DNA of 64,000 nucleotides from Sarcocystis neurona (Eukaryota; Apicomplexa; Conoidasida; Eucoccidiorida; Sarcocystidae): contig KL647307.1 in the NCBI GenBank assembly GCA_000727475.1, forward strand, positions 1,874,580-1,938,579. Direction: 5' to 3'. The position numbers were made by a program, and so were the translations under genes. Below the pieces are notes generated by a model that worked only from the letters and a program-made list of their open reading frames with translations, had not been told where the DNA came from and searched no databases. Positions 11,881-22,396 of this stretch are shown piece by piece. Within the stretch, counting starts at the first letter, position 1. Each line of letters opens with the position of its first letter.

Positions 11881-12990
11881 TGAATGAAAGAACTTTCCTA
11901 GTATATCGGTATCAAGAGATCTGGGATCGTGCGTATATGCGTGTGTATAAGTGTATAAGAATTATAAGTTTACACATTCCTGAGTAGCTGTGAGAGGAGT
12001 AGTGTACGTCTGCAAAAGCAGTAACACGTTAATACGCATGCAGCAGCCACGAAAAAAGAGGATATCCACGAGGGGATATGCGCACCTGAATATGGCTATA
12101 CGCGCCTGTGCACACACTTCTTCAAACTTAGCGTTTTTTGTTACACTGTTCTGGCGTCACTGGGACAAAAGTAAAAAGAAACGCCGATCAGCAGTACAAA
12201 AGGGTGGAGGTGCAGTCTACGTTATTTGAAAAAAAGAGGAAGGAAAGTATCAAAGAAGACGTGGGAAGCCTGCGGAGAGCGGCAACCGGCTGTCACAGAA
12301 GTGCTGCCTGCAAGCCACAGGACCTGCGACCTGACAGCTCTGTATCTAGCGCCAGCAGCAACACAACTCTTCCTTGCGCAGAGGCAGCACAAGTACCTAG
12401 CCAACAGCAACAACAAAACATTCACATGAACGGCAGCGGCGGCAGCGGTAGCAGCGTTACTGACGACGTAGCGTAATACCTAGTGAACAGCAACAGCAAC
12501 ACATTCACCTAAACGGCAGCGGCAGCAGCGTTACTGACGGCGTAGCGTGAGAGATATACGACTTTCCCCACAGCAGAGAAGAAATTCAGCGACCCGAAAA
12601 GGAAGAGGAAGCAGCGGCGAAGTCGCAAGCGTCGAATCCCCGTTGGCCGCACATTCGTCTGAGGAGGAAGACGTGGAGCAGTAGATGCACGAGCCAATGC
12701 TGCTGGTATTGCGCGTGTAGCTTTGCTGCCACCACTCATAAACACAAGGCATTGCTTTGTTTCTTGGCTCTTTGAAAGAGTGTGGTGCCCTTAGTATGAC
12801 AGACAGCTTCACTGCATGTGAGAGACGGTACAAGTTGTACAGAAGTCTTCTACGTGATGTTCGTACGCATAAGTAGCTCCGCACACGCATAATATACGCA
12901 TAAATGGGTGTCTGGTGTGTGCAAGTGAAAATACATACATATATATACGTATACGTGTAGGTGGCGATGCACAAACACAAGATACGTCTA
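11880..12990. other. repeat-poor stretch, no gene called
   Basis: Nothing beyond short frames. Two related segments near 12400-12440 and 12485-12530 share CAGCAACAnCAnnACATTCAC, CGGCAGCGG and GTTACTGACG(A/G)CGTAGCGT, which suggests a local duplication of about 75 to 80 bases. Confidence 0.5.
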
Positions 12991-12995
12991 CCTGC

Positions 12996-13334
12996 ATGCA
13001 TGTGCTGAATCAGCTTGCCAGTGCAAAGGCCCACGACTTTGATTTTCCTTCTGTACAGTGGGTGTATGCTGGTACCCCTTTTGCAACAAGTAGACTCCTA
13101 GAATCCTGCCCTACTTTCCACATTTTTAACGAAGAGTCTCGTCGCTGTACGCAGAACGGCCTCTTTACAGGGAAGCTGCTTTTTCAGCTACTTGCGTCCG
13201 CAGGTGCGCTAAGCAGAGGGACAGCTGTGCCCGAACAGGGCAGAAATCGTGCGCATATATCAGCTGTTGTAGGAGTGGTAGTTGCTGGCGCTATCGCAGT
13301 GGCAGCTACCTGGAAGGGAGGAGAGGAAGAATGA
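12996..13334 (+). CDS. possible last exon of a small membrane or surface protein
   Basis: A 112-codon frame beginning at ATG 12996, or downstream of an AG at about 13013 (TGCTGAATCAG). It contains FDFPSVQWVYAGTPF, two cysteines (ESCPTF, RRCTQNG), a GLFTGKLLFQLLASAG segment and a C-terminal hydrophobic stretch (AVVGVVVAGAIAVAATW) followed by Lys and acidic residues, then stop. The cysteine spacing and C-terminal hydrophobic tail recall Eimeria surface antigens, but that is an inference from general appearance. No repeat tract is present. A chance frame is possible. Confidence 0.3.
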   Translation: MHVLNQLASAKAHDFDFPSVQWVYAGTPFATSRLLESCPTFHIFNEESRRCTQNGLFTGKLLFQLLASAGALSRGTAVPEQGRNRAHISAVVGVVVAGAIAVAATWKGGEEE

Positions 13335-15005
13335 GAAATAATACCTGGAGTCTGGTCTGCATAAAAAGAGTCTTCACTGTGATTACTGCCGTAGCAGATG
13401 TTTGTATCGTCTTCATTACGGTAGTTGTTCTGAAGATAATACTGCCCCCGCTAAACCGATGGGATAGTCGTAGAAGCAGAAGTGGAAGCAGGTTTTATAG
13501 TGGTAGAGCACGGCTGACTGTACAGTCTTATCGTTTCTGTCTTTCTATCTGACCCTCGCGCACAAGGGACGCCGGAAGTATTTATCCACCTACGGACGCA
13601 TCTGAGCGCCTATGTATCTTTTCGTCTACCTGCATGTTAGTCGTAGTAGTAAGAGAAAGATTCGCGGCGTTAAGGAGCTCGAGTGGCGATATCTTTAGAG
13701 TAAGACTGGGGATGCAAGGACGACGCCCACGCGCTGTCCTGGCGAGAAACGATCGCAACACCGGCCTCGGTAGCAGCGACAGCAGCAACAACAGCAGAAA
13801 CCGTAGGAAACACAGCGACAGTAACTTCAGGAGCATCACTGTAACGGCAAACTCGCAGCAGCAAGAGTAGTAGCAGCAGTGTGACACCAGCAGCGGCAAC
13901 CGTGATACAGCAGTGAAGGTTAGCGCTCACCGTCGCCTGCACCTGCAGCTTGCACAGACAAGCTGGCGCTGCTCGAGAATCACGTTTGACGCGCAGTCTT
14001 CGTCTCTGGAGGCCGGCGCAGAAAAAATATGAAGTGCCTGGTGCACACGCTGTTGAAACTGCCACGCAGCCGTTTAGGAATGAAATATACGTAGGAAGGA
14101 GAACAGAAAGGTAGTACAGAGATGAACAAGCCCGTGATAATCAGGGAAGAGGATAGGTGCTTTTCCAGTCAGCGTGTGCAAAAGAAAAGAAGTAGACCGA
14201 AGTATAGTCAATTACATAGTGTATATCCAAAATGTGCACAAGAGGTGTATCTGTGGTCACACACTGGTGTGACGCACTGACTCCCTAACATTCCGTGAGT
14301 GTTCCTACGCGGAATTTGCAGGTGTTCTGCCGTGAGAAAAGCCGCATTCACTGAATGTTCAGCCTTCAAGAAACGCTACATTTCTTGTGAAGAGTGTGTT
14401 CACGTGGTGCGTACTTTCTGGGGGTGAACACCAAGGAAGGAGCACAGTGAGAACTTGTCAGAACGGTTTTTGAAAAACTCCGAGCGAATTTTACTGCACG
14501 TGCTCGATCTGATGTCCACATTCACTTCTTCTTCATCTGAAGCTGCCTGGTTTCCTCGCTGCTCAGAGGTCGGTGTCTCCTGTTTGCAGCTCGCTCGTCA
14601 GTTGCAAAGCTTTGTCTGTTCATATTTATTTTGTGCACCCCTGTGTTGAATCTACAGCCGTGCTCTCGCAGCGGTCCTCACTGATAAAAACCTGAATGCA
14701 CATGTGGGGGGACGGGCGGATAAGGACACCTTCAAGTGTGGGTGTGTTGCAGATTTCTCAACTTTGAGCTAAGTCTCATCCACGTGGGATTGTCCTTGGG
14801 AGACTTCCGAGCTGCTGCGAAGGGGTGGACGTCGCTCGTGTAGTCCTGACAAACCGCGTGGCGATGCTTCCTCTCTCTGACTCTCCAGCGGTGTCCCCCC
14901 CACGCTGTCTTCCGCTTTCACTTGAAAAAAAAAGCGGAGAGTTTCTTGCAACGGCCTTGTGAAGGCAGCTCCGCCACTCCCTTCTTCAAAAATCTTACCG
15001 ACATG
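13335..15005. other. repeat-poor stretch, no gene called
   Basis: Unique-looking DNA with short frames on both strands, none with a recognisable domain. There is a modest CAG cluster at 13770-13890. Confidence 0.5.
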
Positions 15006-16110
15006 ACACAAGGAGTCGCCGCTTCAAATCTCTACACGTACGTATATATGTGAGTGCATATATATTCATGTATTCGCGTAGGCATCTAGTTATATGTAAG
15101 TGCACGTACGTATGTGTATATATGTGTATGTTTTTTGATATATACATATATATATATATATTTGTCTTCCTTGACATCAGCAGGTTAACTGTGGCCTGAT
15201 GGAATCAAAGTCAGCGTAGTCAATTGGAAGGGTCAACTACGTGTGCGTGTACGTGTGAACGTACGTATACATATGTCTTCATATACATATATATATATAT
15301 ATATACGTATATGTCTGTGTGTATATACGTATGAACATTTGTGTATACGTGTATATATATCTAAATGTACATGCATATATATGCTTACATGTGGGTGTGT
15401 CTGGAAGGATGTAAGCACATACGTATGTATACGTATATGCATAAAGCTGACGTTATATACATGTCTATTAATGGATGGACCTACTCAATCTCTGCGTTTC
15501 CACGTAAAGGACCCCTGTAGTGTTCCAGCACATTTGGGGGGAATTCTTGATTGAAATGAATCGGTGGAAGTCTCCAGTTCATCCCGTATTCACAGACTTC
15601 AGTACACCCCCTGTGCATGCATAGTAGATATTCGGAATGGTGCAAGATACAGCTGGACCGCTCGCTTTTTACCTTCTTCATCTATACCTGCGGAAGTGCC
15701 ATCTGCATGCTTAGGTTTAGTCATGGCGCAGTGTCGAATTCTCTGTGCTTTGTGTCTGACAGCCTCTGGACTACAGCATTAGAGGCAGCGAGTCGTGTTC
15801 CCACGCTTAGACTAATTAAATATATTCTATTTCTACTCTGCAGCAAACAAGTGAAAATATGTGTATGTACACATACATGTGTACGTGTAATCGGGCAAAT
15901 GAGCGTCTGTACATACATCCCCACACGTACAGAGATATACGCATACACTTGTGTATATTTGTGTGCGTGTAACGAGGCAAACAAAAGCTTGTACATTTAC
16001 ATTAATAAAGTGTCGAAACAGACTGTTACATATATACGCATGTGTATAAATAACTAAGGTTATAAAAGCCTGGACATGTATTCACGTATATATCGAGAGT
16101 CCGATATGTC
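15005..16110. repeat. TACGTA/TATATG microsatellite blocks
   Basis: Runs of ACGTACGTATATATG at 15030-15160, 15235-15450 and 15850-16100, separated by about 400 bases of unique sequence (15450-15840). No gene was recognised in the unique part. Confidence 0.7.
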
Positions 16111-16253
16111 TACCAGTTTACCCACTAACATGACTAAGGTGTCGGACTAGCACGCTTGTGGATTCTACTACGCGTCTTTTCAGTAGGAGACAACAATATT
16201 ACTTGCACTGTGTCTTTAAGTCACGTGCGCCGCTGCACCTGCAACATCCCGCA

Positions 16254-16670
16254 GATCGCCAACATTCTCCAATTGAACTTGAGCGAGGCAGTGCGTGTCT
16301 GGCAGCTGGATCTCGTCCTGCGCATGAGAACGAGTGTTCAGCGAGTGCCACGAACATGGCTGCATTTTTCTGTCGCATACCTTGCGCGTCACACGAGCTG
16401 TTACATTCCGGCATGCCCGGCGTGAGCAGCGTTTACAGAAGGGAACTATAAAAGTGGAAAGTGGCAAGCCGGAGACACAAGTGCATTCTTCCGTCGCACT
16501 TATTGCGCGTTAGACGGACTGCAGCATCCCGACGTGCCCGTCTTGAGCAGCTGCTCCAGCACGAAAGAGAAAAGTGGGAAGATGCAAACAACAGGTATAC
16601 AAGTGCACTCCGGTGCCGCCCTAATTGCGTGTTAGAGGCACTGCTGCCTTTCGACGTGCCCGTCGCCTTC
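16254..16670. repeat. decayed tandem repeat, about 121-bp period
   Basis: Units start near 16375, 16496 and 16618 (GCATACCTTGCGCGT, GCACTTATTGCGCGTTAGAC, GCCCTAATTGCGTGTTAGAG), spacing 121 and 122. Shared internal landmarks are CGnCnTGCCCG(G/T)C, GAAAGTGG(C/G)AAG and ACAAGTGCA(T/C)TC. The first bases, from 16254, look like a more diverged earlier copy. Confidence 0.75.
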
Positions 16671-16689
16671 GGTATTTTTAGTACTTAGC

Positions 16690-17660
16690 GCGTGTGCGTC
16701 TGCGCACAGGAAAACTAGTTCCTGGTGGTGTTTTTCAGAAGCATTAAAAAGGGAGGTGCATGTTGACGAGCTCTGGGGGAACTCCAAATTTCCTGCGCTC
16801 CCTCATTGACGCGCTGGTAGACTGAACTTTCTGTGTGTATCATCCCGTCACACTCGACAAACTAAACAAATTCCACAAGGGCCCGTGTCTATGACCTTGC
16901 TGTCCTCTTGTGTGAGAGAATTTTTGCCAGTCGCACGCATCTTTTCACCAGTGTACTCTATATCAAAACGTCCACTTATGTACACGTGCACCTTCAAGTA
17001 CATGGAGATAGCTTTTGCGGTCGTGGAGCGAAAGCTGGCAGCAGCAGCTCCACCAAGCCAGCAGCAGTCACAACCCAGACATGCATCTACACGTGTGTGG
17101 GTCAGAGCGTGGGAGGCTGCAGCTGCGCGCGTTAACAGCAGCAACGGCGTGGGGACACACCGCAGCAGCAGTGCAGCCAAAGTAGCAAGGGTTCAAAAAC
17201 AGAAGCATCTATCCATCAGCAAACATGCGCAACAGCAGCAGAAGAGCGATGCGGGGGGGGCCACCGCAGCAGCAGCGGCAGCAGCAAAGGAGGATGAAGA
17301 GGAGGAGAACGGGTGGAGCAGTCGCTGTCGTCTTCGCATTACACCGCGTGACTGGCAAACTGCTACGTCTTCACTCCTGAGAATAGCAGCGGCACAAGCA
17401 CTGCAGCAGCACACGGGAACAACAAAGCAGTCGTTTAGTTCTTCTCATTTTATTGCAAGACTTGCAGACTGCTGCGCCTCCGCAGCAGACGGCAGCTGCA
17501 GCATCAGCAGCCGACTGGGAGAACGCGTCCTGGTCGGCTACTGCGGGGCGCGCAGGCGAAGTGACTGGTCCTCCTGCGACGTTCAGCAGTGCTGTGGGGT
17601 GCGCACCCCACACCCCCTCAGGTGTATGTACACCTCGTGTGCAGCACACAAGACAAACGC
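16690..17660. other. region downstream of the 17.7-19.7 kb gene, coding status unresolved
   Basis: At 16848-17050 the minus strand reads a plausible segment (it includes FDIEYTGEKMRATGKNS) ending at a stop, while the plus strand is also open (16885-17682). The minus frame could be a 3' exon of the upstream minus-strand gene. CAG tracts are at 17040-17300. Two palindromes are close together: TGGGGTGCGCACCCCA at 17596-17611 and AGGTGTATGTACACCT (one mismatch) at 17620-17635. Confidence 0.4.
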
Positions 17661-17668
17661 AGGACCAC

Positions 17669-19714
17669 TTACGGATGCGTGAACGGCTGCTGCGGCGAGA
17701 GGAGCCGCCGCCGAGCTGCAGCAGCAGGAATCAGACAGCCGCCTCTGTCGCAGGGGGAGGAGGTAGAAGAAGAAGAAATGAGGGTCTGAGTGAAGACATT
17801 AATTTGGTTCGTAGCAAATAATACGCGCCCAGTGCGCTGCTCGCACAGCCTCTCTAACCACAGGAAGTACGGAGCTTGCTTCTCTAAACACAGAGGAGGT
17901 GGTCCGCACAAAGAAGCGCTACCCCTGCTTGCTTTGAAAGCGAGTTCCTCTCTGGCCAACTCATCCTCCTCCTCTTCGTCCACCTTTTCCTCGTTGTCTG
18001 CGTCTCGTTGTTCTTCCCTCATTATCTGCTGCTGCTGCTCCTTTTCGCGCCCCTTCTGCTGCCCGTAGGGCTGCTGCGACGGCGCGCCCTGCCGCTGCTC
18101 CTGTCGTCCTGTGTGGGGCCTTCTCGCATGCTGGTGCGTCGCGCTCTTCCTTCTTCTTCTTCTCTGTATCTCGTCTTCCCCTTCCTTCTTTTTCCGACGT
18201 GCAGGTCCCTGCTGCTGCAGCTCTGGCAGCCCGTCTCTCTCCTCTGCTTCAGTAGATTCACCACGTACTGCTGCTGCTTCTCGTGCTGCTGCGGCTCCAC
18301 TCGCACACTTTTCTGCTGCTCCGTTCACGGCTGCTGCTGCTAGGGCTGCTGCAGGTGCACGTCCTGCAACTGCTTCTCTCTCTAACACGCGTGCTGCGCC
18401 ACCTCCTGCTGTCCCTCTGCCAGCACCTGTTTCACCGGCTGTTGCTATTCTACCTTCTTCACCTGTTGCTACTGTTATCGCTGCTGCTGCAGGAGCAGCC
18501 TTAAAGAGTGCGACAGCCGCAGCTGCACCTTCGCTACTGCAGCTGTTCTTCAGCATGTTGCTTTCCTGGTCCTGGTGCCTGCTGCTACTTCCTCGTCTCT
18601 GCCCGGCTCCTCTGCGCCTTTGCTTCTGTTCCTTCTGGACAGCTTGAATTGTCGCAGCAGCCACCGCAGCCGCAGCAGCAGCAGCTCCTGCAGCTGCCGC
18701 AGCAGCTCGCAGAGCAGCAGAAGCGTTCCCGGCACATGGCAACACATTCGAAGAGGTCGCATCCACAGCAACAGAAGAAGCAGCAGCAGCACGCTGTTGC
18801 AGTAAGTCTTCTCGGTCCTGCTGTCGCTCTGATGCTGCTGCTGCGGCTTCTGCACCCGGATCACCACCAGCGTCTGCTGGTCTCTGCTGTGCTGGGGGGA
18901 GCAAAACGCCAGAGGACGACGCAACTGCTGCTGCTGCTTCCGTCGCTGCAGCAGCTGCTGCTGCAGCCCTCCGGCCAAGAGTCCTCAGACGCCTCATCTG
19001 TCTGCTGCTGCCTCCCCTGCTGCTGCTGTTTTCCCTGCTGTTGCTGCTATCCCTGCTGTTGCTGCTATCCCTGCTGTTGCGGTTTTCCCTGCTGTTGCTG
19101 CTTTCCCTGCTGCTGCTGTTTTCCCTGCTGCTGTTTTCCCTGCTGCTGTTTTCCCTGCTGCTGCTGTCGCTGACGTTGCTGCTGCAGTTTCTCCTCCAGG
19201 ATCTCCTGCTGCTGTCTCTGCTGCTTCCGCTGCTGCTGCTACAGCCAGGACCGTCTTCAGAGAAGAAAGAGCCGACCTGCGTTTCACTCTTCGGCAGCGG
19301 AGGTTGCTTCTTCTCCGTCGACTTCCCGTTCCTTTGTTGCTTGCTGCTCCCTGCACTCCGGCCGCCTTTGCTGCCCGTCACCCTGCTGCTTCTGCTGCTG
19401 TTGTCGTCTTCACTGCTACTGCTGTTCCTCCTTCTCCCGCCGGGGCTGCTCCAGCTGCCGCCTTCGCTGCTGGGACTGCGGCGGCTACACCGGCAGGTGC
19501 GGCCGTGGCCAGACGTAGGCCAGGCGAGAGCTGCATCAGCAGCAGGAAGCCACACACGAACAGGCGTCTTGAGGGGAGGAAAAGCATTAAGCGGCACCAG
19601 AGCGTCTGTGGGGAGCTCGTGCAGCAGGAAGGGGTGCCGCTGCAGCTGCTGCCGCTGCAATTTCTCCAGCAGCAACACAAGACGCACGGCTGCAGCAGGG
19701 CAGCCCCAGCGCAC
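17669..19714 (-). CDS. repeat-rich protein of unknown function
   Basis: One uninterrupted minus-strand frame of 681 codons. The first codon listed is GTG, not a credible start; the frame stays open upstream to about 19830, so the true start or an acceptor lies further 5'. The N-terminal part (19800-19500) is non-repetitive and hydrophobic-patterned, with VRLVLLLEKLQRQQLQRHPF and HELPTDALVPLNAF. The middle has Ser runs (AGC) and Ala runs (GCA). The C-terminal third is charged and probably coiled or disordered: a Lys/Arg-Gln segment, then NEEKVDEEEEDELAREELAF and a non-repetitive tail with PYFLWLERLCEQRTGRVLF before the stop. No family was recognised. The protein-like ends on both sides of the repeats argue for a real gene. 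Confidence 0.5.
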   Translation of the reverse strand: MRWGCPAAAVRLVLLLEKLQRQQLQRHPFLLHELPTDALVPLNAFPPLKTPVRVWLPAADAALAWPTSGHGRTCRCSRRSPSSEGGSWSSPGGRRRNSSSSEDDNSSRSSRVTGSKGGRSAGSSKQQRNGKSTEKKQPPLPKSETQVGSFFSEDGPGCSSSSGSSRDSSRRSWRRNCSSNVSDSSSRENSSRENSSRENSSSRESSNSRENRNSRDSSNSRDSSNSRENSSSRGGSSRQMRRLRTLGRRAAAAAAAATEAAAAVASSSGVLLPPAQQRPADAGGDPGAEAAAAASERQQDREDLLQQRAAAASSVAVDATSSNVLPCAGNASAALRAAAAAAGAAAAAAAVAAATIQAVQKEQKQRRRGAGQRRGSSSRHQDQESNMLKNSCSSEGAAAAVALFKAAPAAAAITVATGEEGRIATAGETGAGRGTAGGGAARVLEREAVAGRAPAAALAAAAVNGAAEKCASGAAAAREAAAVRGESTEAEERDGLPELQQQGPARRKKKEGEDEIQRRRRRKSATHQHARRPHTGRQEQRQGAPSQQPYGQQKGREKEQQQQIMREEQRDADNEEKVDEEEEDELAREELAFKASRGSASLCGPPPLCLEKQAPYFLWLERLCEQRTGRVLFATNQINVFTQTLISSSSTSSPCDRGGCLIPAAAARRRLLSPQQPFTHP

Positions 19715-19829
19715 CGCCTGGCACGTATACCGCGCAGAAGAGAGCAGCCCGTCGTCTGCTGCTGCTGTCGGTTCCTGCGGCTCTGCTGCAGGGGCCGTGC
19801 AAGTGCGTCTGTGTCCTGCAGCAGCGCAC

Positions 19830-20516
19830 CAAAAGCAGAAACAGCACCAGCAGCAGCAGCAATCCCCGCCGCGAGGAGAAGAAGTCCGCAGACAGAAACA
19901 CCGGCGCAGGTGGTGCGTCTGGCAGCAACACGGGAGGGGAACAACGGCAAAGGACAGAGAGAGAAAAGACGGAAAGGATGGAAAAAAGACAGAAAGGAAG
20001 AGAAAAACGGTGGACGCCAGAGGAACAGAACAAGAAAGGGAGAGAAAAGAAGGGGAAGGAAAATCAACAAAGCGCGGAACTTATGTACACACACACGCAT
20101 GCATATAATCTTGTGGACTAATCTACGTAGAGACGTATGGAGCCAAGCAGATGCCTGACTGCAGGCAGGTGTATACATATATATACATATACATATATAT
20201 ATACACATGGATATATACATATATACACATATCTATATATATACATAGATATACATATATCTATATATAGATAGATATACATGTGTATATATATATATAT
20301 ATATAGGAACACACACATATATATGTACACATAGATATACACATATGTGTATATGTATGTATCCAGATCAATTTGCACAGCTGCATCTAATCCTACAGAC
20401 GCCTACACTTCTGTATACAAGCCTGCAGACTGCTACAAATCTGTGTCTACCACACCCAGAATACACACATATATAAATGAATATATATATATATATATAT
20501 ATAGACAGATATAGAT
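19830..20516. other. intergenic spacer with TA microsatellite
   Basis: Between the unknown gene and the ATG9 stop. A purine-rich stretch (19900-20090) is followed by TATATACATA satellite at 20160-20360 and a further TA block at 20465-20520. No conserved frame was found. Confidence 0.6.
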
Positions 20517-22396
20517 CTATTTGCGTAGCCGTATCTGACCCTGCAGACGCTTACACATCTCTCTCTCCCACACACTCCCGTATGTGGGCACATATATATA
20601 TATATGTATATGTGCAGAGGAGAAGCAGAAGAACCGAGTGGTGGAAGAGAGAGAAGAAGTGAAGTTGAGACGTCGGCACAGCCGTACACATGGCGGCCGG
20701 CAGCAGCTGCCCGCTGCAGGCGTCTGCTGCCGCAGCATGTGCGTGTGCCTACGTGGAGTGGCGTGAAGGGAGCAGGAATGAGGCGCCCGCACTTCTGCAG
20801 CAGCTTCTTCACGTGGTCCCCGCCAGTCTGTAGCAGCAGCAGGAGAAGCAGCAACGGGAACCGCCTGTGGGCCGCCCAAAGTAGTAGAAGAAGAGGAGGA
20901 AGAATCGACCGCTTTGCGAGCGTCCGGCTCGCCGTGGGCTGCTGCGGCGGGGAGGGGGCTGCTGCTGAAGGAGCTGGACGCGATCACTGCCCACAGAGGA
21001 GAAGAATCTTCGTACGGAGGGAAGATTCGGTAGGCAAGAACAAAGGATAACGCACTTTTCTCTAACTTTCCTCCGCTTGTTTTCTGCAGCCGTCTGTGTT
21101 TGCTTCCTGCTGCTCCGTCCGCGCCCCACAGCCGCCCCAGGGCAACCCAGGACTTTTCGACTCGTTTCTTCCCTCTGCCCTCTTTTTTTCTTCGATTTCC
21201 TTTGTCGCTTCTTCTTCCTGTGAATTCTTCTTCAATTGCTGCCGTCCCCTTGCTTTTGTCTGTCTCTCCTTCGCCTTTTTTGGCGGCTCGAACTGGTTCA
21301 CGTCTCGATCCTCCGCCTGCGCGCGTCAACGTGTCAACCGACTGTCCTGCTGCTGCTGCTGTGGTTGCCGCTCCTCTTGTGGCTGCTGCCGGCTCTCCTT
21401 TTACTCCTCTTCCTCTTTCCTCTCCTTCCTTCTCGTCTGCCGCCGCTGCTCCTCTCCTTTTCCGTTCCTCTCTTGCTTTACCTCGTCCTGCGCCTGCAGC
21501 TGCTGCGGCGCCTCTCTCTCCGGCAGCTGCTGCTGTTGCTTCCGCCGCTGCTCTCCCTGCGGCTGCTGCGGTCGCTGCAGGGGTGACGCGTTCCCTACCG
21601 TAGGCGTAGGAGCCGTACGTGTCGATGTCGAGGGTCGCGAAGCAGCAGATATCTCCTAGACGCGTGCGCAGGGCAACTTCTCTCATGTATGTACAGATGC
21701 GGTCGGAGAGAGAAGGAAAGTAGAACCACAGAAGCACAGGCGCCAGCAAGGCGGCAGCGAGCTCTTCGAGCAGCAGCGCGATCCGCAGACGGTAAAACGA
21801 AGAGCAGAAGTTCCTCATGACCACGCGGTGCTGCTGCGAGACGTCTGTCAGGCCACTGCTGTTGCTGCTGCTGAAAGAAGCGCCACCGCCACCCAGCCGC
21901 TCCCGCAGCGGAGCAGCAGGGGCAAAGGCAGAGAAAAACGACACCGAAGCAGCAGAGACCGCACGGTTAACTGCCCCATACGAAGACGAAGAACAGAAGA
22001 AAGAAGAAGCGGAAGAAGAAGAAAGAGGGACGTCCTCCTCGGCGCTGTAGGTCCTTCCCGATGCGGTTGGGTGCCGCCGACACTGCTGCTGCCGCTGCTG
22101 AGAGAAAGAGGACGAAGAACCGCGGTGCAGCAGGGGCTGCTGCAGAGGATCTTTCTCCGTTTCTTCTTCAGCAGACAGTCCGGGCGTTTCTTCGTGTCGA
22201 AATTGCTGCTGATGAAGAGGACGAAGAGGAGGAGAAGGTGGAGGAGAAGCAGCAGCAGCAAACGAGGAGAAAGGAGCAGCTCCCGCAGGCAGGCGCCACG
22301 CGGCAGGAAGGTGATGCGTGAATTCTACGAGACGCATGCATCTGGAGTACAGAGCCGTTGGGGAATGCAAGGGCCGATACCGTCCTCCTTCTAAAA
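20517..22396 (-). CDS. ATG9: ATG9 exon 4 (C-terminal)
   Basis: Acceptor GCCTTTTCAG before 22396. Contains RLVEFTHHLPAAWRLP, a Ser-rich insertion, the membrane-associated LRIALLLEELAAALLAPVLL segment and GDICCFATLDIDTYG. Further on, KLEKSALSFVLAY matches the ATG9 C-terminal motif. Between them are about 176 Ala/Arg/Lys-rich residues that could be an intron (21071-21598) because it is in phase and bounded by GT and AG. The last 30 or so residues run into TA satellite before the stop, so the real end may differ. Confidence 0.85.

Noticed and set aside
18508..19173. Plus-strand poly-Cys/Leu frame suggesting a cysteine-rich protein
   Set aside because: Cys comes from TGC in CTG repeats. The minus strand has protein-like non-repetitive ends and is preferred.
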